Part shown: positions 43,931-52,340 of the stretch, in pieces
How positions within the stretch are numbered: the first letter of the stretch is position 1
How the letters are laid out: each line of letters opens with the position of its first letter
Assembly: GCF_900109115.1 (NCBI RefSeq)
Contig: NZ_FNYV01000002.1
Coordinates: 248,001 to 312,000 of the forward strand
DNA from: Micromonospora phaseoli
GTDB lineage: Bacteria; Actinomycetota; Actinomycetes; Mycobacteriales; Micromonosporaceae
Direction of reading: 5' to 3'
DNA length: 64,000 nt
Program-made: the position numbers and the translations under genes
The notes under the pieces: generated by a model
What the model was told of the DNA's origin: nothing
What the model saw: the letters and a program-made list of their open reading frames with translations, nothing else
The model's database searches: none

Positions 43931-44805
43931 ACCCGCCTCGCCGTGACCGGGGCGAACAGCCCACCGGGACGCAGCAGCAGCACCGTCAGCAGCAGCGCGA
44001 GCACCGCGAGGGGTATCAGGTCGCCGCCGGCGTAGCCGCTGACGTAGGAGAGCAGCAGGCCGACGCCGAGCCCACCGACGACGGCGCCGGGCGGGCTGTC
44101 CAGCCCGCCGACCACCGCGGCGGTGAACGCGGAGACGAAGACCAGATCCATCGCGTGCGGGTGCAGTCCCAGTTCGGTGGGGATGACCAGCATCCCGGCC
44201 AGGGCACCGACACCGGAGGCGAGCGCCCAGCCGAGGGTGAGCATGCCGCCCACGTTGACCCCGAGCAGGCGGGAGACCTCGGGTGCGAACGCCGCCGCGC
44301 GCATCCGCAGCCCGATCGCGGTCCGGGTGAAGATCCAGACCAGTGCCGCGCCGACCACGCCGACGGTGCCGAAGACGAACAGGTCGTACGGGGACAGCAC
44401 GGCGGTGCCGCCGACCGTCAACGCGGTGCGGCTGAACGGTGCCCGCGCCGGCAGGTACTCGTTGCCGTAGACCATGCCCAGGACCGCCTGGATCAGCAGG
44501 ACCAGCCCGAGCGCGACGATCACGGGGTTGAGCGGTGACCGGTGGTCCACCAGCCGCATCACCGCGACGTCGACCACCACGCCGAGCAGCAGGCCGGCGA
44601 CCAGCGCCGCGGCGAAGCCCAGCCAGTACGAGCCGGTCGCGGCGGTGACGCTGTACGCGACGTACGCGGCGGCGACCGCCATCGCCCCCTGCGCGAAGTT
44701 GACGATCCGACCGGCCCGCCAGATGAGCACCAGCGCGAGCGCGAACGCGGCCAGGACCGCGCCTCTCGACAGGCCGTCGAGAGTGAGGAAGAGAAAGCGG
44801 TCCAA
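43927..44805 (-). CDS. livH: ABC transporter permease LivH-like
   Basis: 292 aa, about eight membrane segments; typical GRIVNFAQGAMAVAAAYVAY near the start and TALGLRMRAAAF-type EAA loop (here RTAIGLRMRAAAFAPEVSRL). DSPPGAVVGGLGVGLL closes. Forms the pore with LivM. Confidence 0.92.
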   Translation of the reverse strand: MDRFLFLTLDGLSRGAVLAAFALALVLIWRAGRIVNFAQGAMAVAAAYVAYSVTAATGSYWLGFAAALVAGLLLGVVVDVAVMRLVDHRSPLNPVIVALGLVLLIQAVLGMVYGNEYLPARAPFSRTALTVGGTAVLSPYDLFVFGTVGVVGAALVWIFTRTAIGLRMRAAAFAPEVSRLLGVNVGGMLTLGWALASGVGALAGMLVIPTELGLHPHAMDLVFVSAFTAAVVGGLDSPPGAVVGGLGVGLLLSYVSGYAGGDLIPLAVLALLLTVLLLRPGGLFAPVTARRV

Positions 44806-44820
44806 CGATCCTCCTTCCCT

Positions 44821-45540
44821 TCAGAATCCGAGGTAGGCGTGGCGTAGGTCGGTGTCGTCGCGCAGCTGGGCGGCCGGTGCGGCGAGCACCACCCGGCCGA
44901 GCGACATGACGATGCCCTGGTCGGCGACGGCGAGCGCGCTGCGCACGTTCTGCTCGACCAGCAGCACGGTCAGCCCGGTGTCGTCGCGCAGTTGCCGCAG
45001 CAGGGCCATGGTCTGGGCCACCACCTTGGGCGCCAGGCCGAGCGACGGCTCGTCGAGCAGCAGCAGTCGGGGCCGGCCGACCAGCGCCCGGCCGAGGGCC
45101 AGCATCTGTCGCTCGCCACCGGAGAGCTGGTGGCCGAGGTGGCGCCGACGCCGGGCCAGCGGCTCGAACAGCTGGTATGCCTCGTCGAGGGCGCGTGCGG
45201 CGGCTGCCCGGTCACGCCGCCACAGCGCGCCGAGGCGCAGGTTCTCCTCGACGGTGAGTTCGCCGATGACGCCACGTCCTTCCGGCACGTGTGCCACGCC
45301 GCGCCGGACGAGCTGCTCGACCGGGGTGCCGCGCAGGTCCTTCCCGTCGAGCAGGATCCGGCCGGCGGTCGGACGCAGCATGCCGGAGAGGGTGCGCAGC
45401 AGGGTGGTCTTGCCGGCGCCGTTGGCGCCGATGACGGCGGTGATGGTGCCGAGCGGCACGCTGAGGTCCACGCCGTGCAGCACCGGCACCGGACCGTAGC
45501 CGGCGGCGAGAGCGTCGGCGCGCAGCAGATCATTGCTCAT
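44821..45540 (-). CDS. livF: ABC transporter ATP-binding protein LivF-like
   Basis: 239 aa. Walker A GANGAGKTT, signature LSGGERQMLALGRAL, Walker B LLLLDEPSLGLAP, switch His replaced by the family's VLLVEQNVR. ATP hydrolysis drives the importer with LivG. Confidence 0.93.
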   Translation of the reverse strand: MSNDLLRADALAAGYGPVPVLHGVDLSVPLGTITAVIGANGAGKTTLLRTLSGMLRPTAGRILLDGKDLRGTPVEQLVRRGVAHVPEGRGVIGELTVEENLRLGALWRRDRAAAARALDEAYQLFEPLARRRRHLGHQLSGGERQMLALGRALVGRPRLLLLDEPSLGLAPKVVAQTMALLRQLRDDTGLTVLLVEQNVRSALAVADQGIVMSLGRVVLAAPAAQLRDDTDLRHAYLGF

Positions 45541-46339
45541 GTCGGCGCTCCGCTTCGCTGCGCTCCGCTTCCACGGTCGCGCCGAGGTAGGCGTCCACCA
45601 CGGCCGGGTCCTCGCGGACCGCCTCGGGGGGCCCGGCGGCGACGACCCGTCCGAAGTCGAGGACCACGATCCGGTCGCAGACCGCCATGACCAGGTCCAT
45701 GTGGTGTTCCACCAGCAGCACGGCGCAGGGGTCGGCGGCCCGGTGCGGCAGGCCCCGGATCAGGTCGGCCAACGCGTCGACGTCCTCGGCGCCGAGGCCG
45801 CCGGCCGGCTCGTCGAGCAGCAGCAGCCGGGGGCGGGCGGCCAGCGCCCGGGCCAGACCGACCCGCTGGCGTACCGCGAACGGCAGGGTGTCCGGCGCGG
45901 CACCGGCGTGGGTCGCGATGCCCAGCTCGTCCAGGACGGTCAGCGCGTGCTCGCGCAACCGGCGCTCGTCGCGGTCGCTGCGGGGCAGGCCGAGCAGGGC
46001 CGGCAGCAGGCCGGCACGCGCGGTGTGCGTTGCGCCGGCCATCACGTTCTCCAGCACGGTGAGCCCGGCGAACAGGCCGGTGCCCTGCAACGTCCGGGCG
46101 ATGCCCAGCCGGGTGAGCCGGTGCGGTCGTGGGCGCAGCGGCCGGCCGTCGAGGCTCAGTGAGCCGGTCTGCGGGGTGACGAAGCCGCAGACGACGTTGA
46201 ACAGGGTGGTCTTGCCGGCACCGTTGGGGCCGATCACGCCCACCACCTCGCCCGGGCAGACCCGCAGCGAGACGTCCTCGAGTGCGGTGAGGCCGCCGAA
46301 GCGGACACCGATGTGGTGCAGGGCGAGACCGTCCTCCAT
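45530..46339 (-). CDS. livG: ABC transporter ATP-binding protein LivG-like, unusual signature
   Basis: 269 aa from ATG 46339 after GGAGGG. Walker A GPNGAGKTT and Walker B LLLLDEPAGGLGAEDV are intact. The ABC signature reads LPFAVRQRVGLARALA in place of LSYGDQRRLEIARAL, a divergent LSGGQ that occurs in some actinobacterial LivG lineages. First gene of the long leftward operon. It overlaps LivF by 11 bp. The promoter palindrome lies about 30 bp upstream. Confidence 0.9.
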   Translation of the reverse strand: MEDGLALHHIGVRFGGLTALEDVSLRVCPGEVVGVIGPNGAGKTTLFNVVCGFVTPQTGSLSLDGRPLRPRPHRLTRLGIARTLQGTGLFAGLTVLENVMAGATHTARAGLLPALLGLPRSDRDERRLREHALTVLDELGIATHAGAAPDTLPFAVRQRVGLARALAARPRLLLLDEPAGGLGAEDVDALADLIRGLPHRAADPCAVLLVEHHMDLVMAVCDRIVVLDFGRVVAAGPPEAVREDPAVVDAYLGATVEAERSEAERRHEQ

Positions 46340-46369
46340 CAGCCCTCCCTCACCCACGATCCGAAGTTA

Positions 46370-46386
46370 TTACACTGGGAGTGTAC
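46370..46386. promoter_or_regulatory. Palindromic operator before livG (site 1)
   Basis: TTACACTGGGAGTGTAC contains TACACT-GGG-AGTGTA (46371-46385), a perfect palindrome. It is related to the site at 48754-48770: both fit TTRCACTGNNARTGYA. It lies in the promoter region of the Liv operon. Confidence 0.65.
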
Positions 46387-46468
46387 ATTTCTGAATTGTT
46401 TCGTCAAGGCCTTCGATGCCACTCGTTCCCTGCCCACCGACGGTGAGCCGCGCCAGGACCCGGCTCGG

Positions 46469-47581
46469 TCAGTCGGCCCGGTCGGGCACCTCGGCGGGCG
46501 CGGGCAGGTCGACCAACCGGGCCAGTGCGGCCCGGTGCCGGTCGGTGGTGCCGAAGGCGACGGCGGCACTCTTGGCCCGCTTGAGGTACAGGTGCGCCGG
46601 GTGCTCCCAGGTGAACCCGAGCCCGCCGTGCAGCTGGACGCAGACCTCGGCGGCCCGCACCGCCACCGGAGCGCAGTACGCCTGCGCCAGCGCGGCCGCC
46701 AGCGACGCCTCCGGATGGCCGGCGGCGAGGCGGTCGGCCGCGTGGCGAGCCACCGCCCGCGCCTCGGTGATCTCCACCCACAGGTCGGCCAGCCGGTGCT
46801 TGACCGCCTGGAACGAACCGATCGGGCGGCCGAACTGCCGGCGGTCCCGCACGTGTGCGACCGTCGCGTCCAGACACCACTGCGCCAGGCCGACCTGCTC
46901 GGAGGCGAGCAGCGCCGCGCCGGCGGTCAGCGCGGCCGACACCGCCCGGGCCGCCATAGGGCCGGCGGCGACCAGCCGGGCCGGCGCACCGGTGAACGCC
47001 ACGTCGGCCAGCGGCCGGGTGGCGTCGAGCGACACCACGGGGGTCAACCGCACCCCCCGGTCGGCCGCGTTCACGGCGTACAGCCCGTCGCCGGCCGGCA
47101 CCAGCAGGACGTCGCCGGCCAGCGCGTCGGCCACACCGGTCACCGTGCCGGTCAGCACCGGACCCGGCGCCACCGTGACCGGTCGGGGTGCGGCGTCCGG
47201 CGCGGTGGCGAGGCAGACCGCCAGGGCCACGTCCCGCTCCCCGGTGGCCAGCTGGCCGAGCAACTCGCGCTCGCCGCAGGCCAGCAACGCCCGGGTGGCC
47301 ACCACCACGCCCAGGAACGGCACCGGCGCGACCGCCCTACCCAGCTCCTCCAGCACCACCGCGACCTCGCGGAAGCCGGCCCCGGCTCCGCCGTACTCGA
47401 CGGGTACGGCCAGGCCGGTCACGCCGAGCTGGTCGACCAGCCGGGTCCACAGTGCCGCGTCGTAGGGCTCGCCGTCGTCGAGGCGGGCCAGGGTCCGCTG
47501 CCACGGGGCGTGCGCCGCCAGCAGCGCCCGCACGGTGTCGCGCAGGGCCTCCTCGTCGGAGTCGTAGAGCAGGTCGCTCAT
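46469..47581 (-). CDS. Acyl-CoA dehydrogenase
   Basis: 370 aa, ATG 47581 overlapping the upstream gene's stop (ATGA). N-terminal helical domain with GLAVPVEYGGAGAGFREVAV; a reduced middle domain; C-terminal domain with RRQFGRPIGSFQAVKHRLAD and VQLHGGLGFTWEHPAHLYLK, the FadE form typical of actinobacterial paired dehydrogenases. A base in the usual place is not obvious. Such pairs form heteromeric FadE complexes in cholesterol side-chain and related catabolism. Likely forms a heteromer with the dehydrogenase encoded upstream. Confidence 0.9.
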   Translation of the reverse strand: MSDLLYDSDEEALRDTVRALLAAHAPWQRTLARLDDGEPYDAALWTRLVDQLGVTGLAVPVEYGGAGAGFREVAVVLEELGRAVAPVPFLGVVVATRALLACGERELLGQLATGERDVALAVCLATAPDAAPRPVTVAPGPVLTGTVTGVADALAGDVLLVPAGDGLYAVNAADRGVRLTPVVSLDATRPLADVAFTGAPARLVAAGPMAARAVSAALTAGAALLASEQVGLAQWCLDATVAHVRDRRQFGRPIGSFQAVKHRLADLWVEITEARAVARHAADRLAAGHPEASLAAALAQAYCAPVAVRAAEVCVQLHGGLGFTWEHPAHLYLKRAKSAAVAFGTTDRHRAALARLVDLPAPAEVPDRAD

Positions 47582-48735
47582 TTGTCCACCCGGGGTTCGG
47601 CGGGCAGCCCGAGCACCCGCTCCGCGATGACGGTGCGCAGGATCTCCGAGGTGCCGCCCTCGATGGAGTTGCCCCGGGCCCGTAGGTAGCGGAAGGTGGC
47701 GGTGCGGCCGAGCAGGTCGGGTTCCGTCGGGCGGCGCATCGTCCAGTCGTCGTACCGCAGCCCTTCGGCGCCGAGCAGCTCCACCTCCAGTCCACTGATC
47801 CGCTGGCTGAGTTCGGCGAAGGAGAGCTTCACCGCCGAGCCCTCGGGGCCGGGCTGACCGGCGGCGACCAGCTGGCGCAGACGCAGCGCGGCGAGTCGGG
47901 CCGCCTCGGCGCGTACCCACGAGCGCAACACCTCCTCGTGCAGGCCCGCGGTACGCAGCTCGGGCCGCTCCCGCCAGAGCCGCGCCAGCACGCCGACCAT
48001 GCCGCCCTCGCGGGGCAACGGTCGCCCGCCGATCGCGACGCGCTCGTTCATCAGGGTGGTGCGGGCGATCTGCCAGCCCTCCCCCACCGCGCCGACCCGC
48101 TGGTCGTCCGGCACCCGGACACCGGTCAGGAAGACCTCGTTGAACTCCGCCTCGCCGGTGAGCTGGCGCAGCGGGCGTACCTGTACCCCCGGTGCGGTCA
48201 TGTCGCAGACGAAGTAGGTGATGCCGCGATGCTTGGCCGCGGCCGGGTCGGTGCGGGCCAGCAGGATCGCCCAGCGCGCCTCGTGGGCCATCGACGTCCA
48301 CACCTTCTGACCGTCGACCACCCAGTCGGCGCCGTCACGGACCGCCCGGGTACGCAGGCTGGCCAGGTCGGATCCGGCGTCGGGCTCGCTGAACAGCTGG
48401 CACCACACCTCCTCGCCGGTCCACAACGGCCGCAGCCAACGTCGGCACTGCGCCTCGGTGGCGTGTCGCAGCAGGGTCGGCGCGGCCATGCCGAGGCCGA
48501 TGCTGTTGCGCCGGGGGCGGTTGTCCGGCGCGCCCGCCTCGGCGAAGGCCGCGTCGGTGACCGCCTGCAGCTGCGGCGGCGCGCCCAGGCCACCGTGCCC
48601 GGGCGGGTGGTGCACCCAGGCCAGCCCGGCGTCGAACCGGGCCCGCAGGAAACCGACCCGGTCGCCGCGCGGGTCGTGGGTACGCAGGAACGCGGCGACC
48701 AGCCCCCGCAGCTGGTCGGCGGTGTGCTCGGACAC
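47578..48735 (-). CDS. Acyl-CoA dehydrogenase (paired FadE-like subunit)
   Basis: 385 aa from GTG 48735 with GGAGG at the right distance; a longer ATG reading runs into the operator. VQLFSEPDAGSDLASLRTRA-like flavin motif (CQLFSEPDAGSDL), WVVDGQKVWTSMAHEARWAI, and GNSIEGGTSEILRTVIAERV at the C-terminus. First gene of a two-gene FadE operon. An exact palindrome precedes it. Confidence 0.92.
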   Translation of the reverse strand: MSEHTADQLRGLVAAFLRTHDPRGDRVGFLRARFDAGLAWVHHPPGHGGLGAPPQLQAVTDAAFAEAGAPDNRPRRNSIGLGMAAPTLLRHATEAQCRRWLRPLWTGEEVWCQLFSEPDAGSDLASLRTRAVRDGADWVVDGQKVWTSMAHEARWAILLARTDPAAAKHRGITYFVCDMTAPGVQVRPLRQLTGEAEFNEVFLTGVRVPDDQRVGAVGEGWQIARTTLMNERVAIGGRPLPREGGMVGVLARLWRERPELRTAGLHEEVLRSWVRAEAARLAALRLRQLVAAGQPGPEGSAVKLSFAELSQRISGLEVELLGAEGLRYDDWTMRRPTEPDLLGRTATFRYLRARGNSIEGGTSEILRTVIAERVLGLPAEPRVDK

Positions 48736-48753
48736 TCGCCACCTCCAATCTAG

Positions 48754-48770
48754 TTGCACTGACAATGCAA
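48754..48770. promoter_or_regulatory. Palindromic operator before the FadE pair (site 2)
   Basis: TTGCACTGACAATGCAA pairs in 7 of 8 positions about its centre. Matches the livG site in the shared TTRCACTG core, so the same regulator (probably the TetR at 38484) may link transport and dehydrogenation. Confidence 0.7.
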
Positions 48771-48816
48771 TATAGTGCCGCCGGTCCTCGGGACGGAAGA
48801 CCGGCGGCCGGACGCT

Positions 48817-48848
48817 CCGGGGGTGGCCGCCGACGCGACCACCCCCGG
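48817..48848 (-). terminator. Terminator of the polyester hydrolase gene
   Basis: CCGGGGGTGG (48817-48826) and CCACCCCCGG (48839-48848) form a 10-bp stem with a 12-nt loop just after the stop codon at 48855. Confidence 0.7.
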
Positions 48849-48854
48849 GCGACG

Positions 48855-49742
48855 TCAGTGCGGGCAGGTGTTGCGGTACTCCTCGACGGCCAGGCCGCTC
48901 GGACCCGGGCAGAGGAACTGCTCGTAGCGGGTGTCGTCGTCGACGAACCGCTTCAGCCAGGCGACCATCTGCTTACCGGTCGGCGTGTTGACCGTGTTCG
49001 GGAAGAAGTGGCTCGCGTTGTTCAGCTCCAGGTACGCCTTCTCCGCCGACGCCGGGATGCTGTTGTAGAACGGCACGGAGTGCGACGAGACCGGCGCGAC
49101 GCTGTCACTCTCGCCGCCGATGATCAGCGTCGGCACCCGCAGGCTCGACCAGTTCTTGCTCAGGTTCCACGGCGCCAACGGCACGGCGGCCTGCAACGAC
49201 GGGCGGCTCGCGGCGGCCTCCAGGCTGCCGCCGCCGCCCATCGAGTGGCCGGCCACGGCGAGCCGACCGGCGTCGACCCGGCCGCGCACGGAGCTGCGCT
49301 CGGTCAGGTAGTCCAGCGCGGCCAGCAGCTGCCGGCCCCGGCTGGCCGGCTGGTCGAGGCGGCTGTTGGTGTCGATGCCGATCACCACGAAGCCGTGCGA
49401 GGCGATCCGCGGGCCGAGCCAGTCCATGCTCGACCAGGAGGCGGTGTAGCCGGGCGAGATGGCGACGGCGCCGAAGGTGCCCTCGCTGGTGGTGGTCGGG
49501 TAGTAGATGACGCCGCCGCCGAAGCCGCTGACCAGCGACGAGACGTTCGTGGAGGAGGTCGCGAAGGGGCCGCGGCTGGCCTCCAGGACCGCGTTGGTCG
49601 GCGCCGGTCCGCGCTCGTACGGGTTGGCGGCCTGGGCGGGGGACGAGGTGGCGACGACGCCGCCGGTGGCCAGCACGGCGGCCATCGCCAGTCGGGCCAC
49701 GAGGGACACGGAACGGGGACGGGTGGTGGTGGGTGATCGCAC
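48855..49742 (-). CDS. Secreted polyester hydrolase / cutinase (PETase-type alpha/beta hydrolase)
   Basis: 295 aa, GTG 49742 with AAAGGGAG upstream. Signal peptide ends in SPAQAA, then [20 protein letters not shown], the start of the Thermobifida-type cutinases. Catalytic Ser167 in [10 protein letters not shown], Asp213 in ESDSVAP and His245 in NNASHF form the triad; Tyr99 in PGYT and Met168 form the oxyanion hole; Trp192 in APWNLSKNW is the substrate-binding position. Cys278 and Cys293 form the expected C-terminal disulfide. Members hydrolyse cutin, triglycerides and many polyesters including PET. The gene stands alone among cell-wall-polymer enzymes. Confidence 0.92.
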   Translation of the reverse strand: MRSPTTTRPRSVSLVARLAMAAVLATGGVVATSSPAQAANPYERGPAPTNAVLEASRGPFATSSTNVSSLVSGFGGGVIYYPTTTSEGTFGAVAISPGYTASWSSMDWLGPRIASHGFVVIGIDTNSRLDQPASRGRQLLAALDYLTERSSVRGRVDAGRLAVAGHSMGGGGSLEAAASRPSLQAAVPLAPWNLSKNWSSLRVPTLIIGGESDSVAPVSSHSVPFYNSIPASAEKAYLELNNASHFFPNTVNTPTGKQMVAWLKRFVDDDTRYEQFLCPGPSGLAVEEYRNTCPH

Positions 49743-49836
49743 GTCGGTACTCCCTTTGCGTTGGAGCTGTATCGACTGCGATCAGTGTTTGTGCTGGTCC
49801 ACCGGCGGCGCATCGGCAAAATCACCAGTCACCGGT

Positions 49837-49870
49837 GCCGCCGGTGGAGCGGTTCGGCTCCACCGGCGGC
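49837..49870 (-). terminator. Terminator of the arabinofuranosidase-like gene
   Basis: GCCGCCGGTGGAGC (49837-49850) pairs perfectly with GCTCCACCGGCGGC (49857-49870) over 14 bp with a 6-nt loop, 11 bp after the stop. Confidence 0.8.
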
Positions 49871-49881
49871 CCGGGGCTACC

Positions 49882-51993
49882 TCACCGGGTGGTGCAGAGC
49901 GTGCCGTTGAGCCGGAACGCGATCGGCGGCACGTTCGGCCCGCTGTACGCCCCGACGAAACCCGCGCTCGTACTCCCGCCGGCCGGGATCTGGCGGTTGT
50001 CGTCGGTGCCGGTGACCCGCACGGCGGTGCCGACCTGTTCCCAGTTCGCGCTCCAGCCGCTGCTCACCTGCTGCCAGGTCGTCGGCCAGGTCCAGGTCAG
50101 CGTCCAGCCGGTGATCGGCTCGGCCCCGTTGTTGACGATGTCGACGCTGGCCACGTAGCCGTTGCCCCAGTCCGTGGTGCTGGTGAAGCGGATGGCGCAG
50201 GTGCTGGTGGCCGGGCTGCCGGTGGTGAAGGTGAGCGGCGGGGAGGCCCAGGAGACCCGGCCCGCGGTGTCCCGGGTCAGCACGTTGACCGTGTACCTGC
50301 TGCCGGGGTCGAGGTTGCCGACGGTGAACGAGGTGCCCGAGGTCTCGCCGAGTTGCTCGCTGACCGCGCCGTGCTGGCGGTACACCTCGTACTTGGCGAT
50401 CGGGCTGGCGCCCCGGGTGGCCGCCGGCCAGGAGATCGTCGCGCCCCGGTCGGTGACGTCGCTGGCGGCCGGTTGGCCGGGCGCACCGGGCTGACCGGCG
50501 GCCGTGGCGGCCGGGCGTACCACCAACGTGGTCAGCGAGTACGGCGGCAGGGTCCGGCTGGTCGCGCTGCCACTGCGGCCGCTGGTGATGGCGGTGGCGC
50601 CGTTGGTGTGGGCGTGCACCGTCGGCGCCTCGGCCGACGGGGTGAAACCGGCGTAGTCGATGGTGACCGGGTGCGCGTTGTCCGGATCCTTGTTCACCAG
50701 CAGCACCGCGACCTCTCCGGTGGAGCGACGGACGGCGTGCGCGGTGACCAGCGGCTCGTTCGTGGCGGCACGGATGAACTGGTCGCCGGTGTGCGCGAAG
50801 CGGCTCATCATGGACAGTCCGTGGTAGGCCGCGAACGGCGTGTTCAGCGGCGGCTCGCAGACCGAACCGTCCGAGGTGCAGGTGCCGCTGGAGAGCATGC
50901 CGAAGTCGCCGTAGTCGGTCTGCCCCGCCACGGTCGACACCGTGCCGATGCCGTTGCGGACGTTCCACCAGTGGACGGTGAAGACCCCGTTGGCCAGCAG
51001 CCCGCTGTAGGCGTCGGCCAGGAACAGCGCCGCCGGCTGGCTCGTCATGCCCGAGGAGGTGACGTTCACCTCGGTGAGGCTGATGCCGATGCGTGAGGCG
51101 TTCGACCCGGCGTACCGGGTCAGCTGCTGCCGGAGCAGGTGGACCGCGTCGGTGATGTGGCTGGTCCGGGGCAGCGACTCGGCTGCGCTGCCCCCCGGGT
51201 ACCAGTGCACGTCGACGAAGTCGATCTTCGGGCCGGCGATTTCGAGCACGGTCTGGTTCCAGGGGCCCGGGTCGGCACCGGCGGTCAGGGCGTCCGGCCA
51301 GTTCGCCGGCATGGTCAGCACCGCGCCGACCTTGATGGTGGGGTCGACCGCCTTCATCGCGTCGGCGTAGTCGACCACCAGGTTCGCGTAGTAGGTGGCG
51401 CTCTTGTCGGGGTGGTGGTCGGCCTCCCAGGCCGATCCATAGTGGCCGTTTCCGTAGTTCTCGTTGCCGACGGTCCAGTACCGGGCGTCGTAGCCCTTCG
51501 TCACGTTGGCGTACCGCACCCACTCGGCCGCCTCCTCCGGCGTGCCGGTGCCGTAGTTCGCGATGATCATCGGCTGGGCTCCCGCCCGGCGGGCGCCGGC
51601 CATGAAGGTGTCGAAGTCGGTGTCCGGGGCCACGTAGCCGCCGGGCGCGGTGTGGTCGCGCCAGTGGTAGATGTCGGCGTACGAGCCGCCCGGGTAACGC
51701 ATCATCTGGACGCCGGCCGCACGCAGCAGGTCCGACGTCTCGACGGTGCCCAGCTGCGAGTCCCAGATGGCGTGGTTGACGCCGAGCGCGGTGTCGGGCA
51801 CGGTGGCCAGCCCGGCCCGGGTATTCACCGTCACGGTCACCGGCGCGGTCGCCGCGCCGACGCTGGGTTGGTCGATTCCGACCAGCGCCGCCGTGGCGAG
51901 CAGCAGGCTGGCCACGAGTGCCGCCCGGCCAGGCCGGGAGAGCCGCAGCGGCGGGGTGGGGAGTCGAACACCGTACCTGTTCGAGATCGTCAT
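49882..51993 (-). CDS. Secreted clan GH-A glycosidase (arabinofuranosidase-like) with FN3 and CBM2
   Basis: 703 aa from ATG 51993 after GAAGGACAACC. Signal peptide to about residue 48. The catalytic barrel starts TVNTRAGLATVPDTALGVNH and has the acid/base Glu in RYWTVGNENYG (E178) and nucleophile Glu in GISLTEVN (E308), the clan GH-A arrangement seen in GH39/GH51-like enzymes. FVDVHWYPGG lies between. An FN3 domain (about 505-595) and a C-terminal CBM2 (about 605-703, ending RLNGTLCTTR) follow. Often annotated as cellulose-binding or arabinofuranosidase. Exact family and substrate are not certain; plant arabinose-containing polymers fit the neighbourhood. Confidence 0.75.
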   Translation of the reverse strand: MTISNRYGVRLPTPPLRLSRPGRAALVASLLLATAALVGIDQPSVGAATAPVTVTVNTRAGLATVPDTALGVNHAIWDSQLGTVETSDLLRAAGVQMMRYPGGSYADIYHWRDHTAPGGYVAPDTDFDTFMAGARRAGAQPMIIANYGTGTPEEAAEWVRYANVTKGYDARYWTVGNENYGNGHYGSAWEADHHPDKSATYYANLVVDYADAMKAVDPTIKVGAVLTMPANWPDALTAGADPGPWNQTVLEIAGPKIDFVDVHWYPGGSAAESLPRTSHITDAVHLLRQQLTRYAGSNASRIGISLTEVNVTSSGMTSQPAALFLADAYSGLLANGVFTVHWWNVRNGIGTVSTVAGQTDYGDFGMLSSGTCTSDGSVCEPPLNTPFAAYHGLSMMSRFAHTGDQFIRAATNEPLVTAHAVRRSTGEVAVLLVNKDPDNAHPVTIDYAGFTPSAEAPTVHAHTNGATAITSGRSGSATSRTLPPYSLTTLVVRPAATAAGQPGAPGQPAASDVTDRGATISWPAATRGASPIAKYEVYRQHGAVSEQLGETSGTSFTVGNLDPGSRYTVNVLTRDTAGRVSWASPPLTFTTGSPATSTCAIRFTSTTDWGNGYVASVDIVNNGAEPITGWTLTWTWPTTWQQVSSGWSANWEQVGTAVRVTGTDDNRQIPAGGSTSAGFVGAYSGPNVPPIAFRLNGTLCTTR

Positions 51994-52021
51994 GGTTGTC
52001 CTTCGTTGATCACGGCGGAGA

Positions 52022-52068
52022 TCCGCCGGCCCCCGAGCCCTGGTGGAACGGGCTCGGGGGCCGGCGGA
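52022..52068. promoter_or_regulatory. Perfect 19-bp-stem hairpin in the glycosidase 5' region
   Basis: Arms TCCGCCGGCCCCCGAGCCC (52022-52040) and GGGCTCGGGGGCCGGCGGA (52050-52068) with a 9-nt loop, 29 bp before the glycosidase ATG. As strong as any terminator here but in a 5' position: an attenuator, or an insulator between divergent transcripts. Confidence 0.7.
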
Positions 52069-52243
52069 CACAGGAGACAGCTCCGGTCACCTACCGTCGT
52101 CCCCCGGAACCGTGACGGTCCCGGTTGCCCATCGGGCGACGGTCACTCACGCGCGACAACGCATCGACACATTGACACCATCGACGCATCAGAATCCCAC
52201 AGCATCCCGCGCCGACTCAACGGTCCGTTCCGCCATTGCGTCG

Positions 52244-52258
52244 AACTTTAGTAAAGTT
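52244..52258. promoter_or_regulatory. Perfect palindrome before the chitinase gene
   Basis: AACTTTAGTAAAGTT is a perfect 7+1+7 palindrome about 83 bp before the chitinase start. Candidate operator for a carbohydrate-responsive regulator of the ROK or LacI type (inference); it does not match the LacI-type sites at 58902 and 61990. Confidence 0.6.
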
Positions 52259-52340
52259 TGTGAACAATAGATGTTACTATCACCGCCATCGATGGCGATC
52301 CTGCCGTCGACGTCCCGCTCCCACGGAAGGAGTGATTCAC

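Larger units (their letters stand above)
51994..52340. other. Divergent promoter region between glycosidase and chitinase genes
   Basis: Holds a 19-bp-stem hairpin (52022-52068) close to the glycosidase start and a 15-bp palindrome (52244-52258) on the chitinase side. The AT-rich end before the chitinase gene looks like its promoter. I see no gene. Confidence 0.6.

Noticed and set aside
41481-43964. 827-codon minus-strand reading
   Set aside because: Only the lipoprotein from 42761 has a signal peptide and family motifs; the rest is a shadow of the LivM gene.
49877-51523. 548-codon reading antisense-frame to the arabinofuranosidase-like gene
   Set aside because: No domain; the neighbouring frame shows signal peptide, catalytic Glu residues, FN3 and CBM2.
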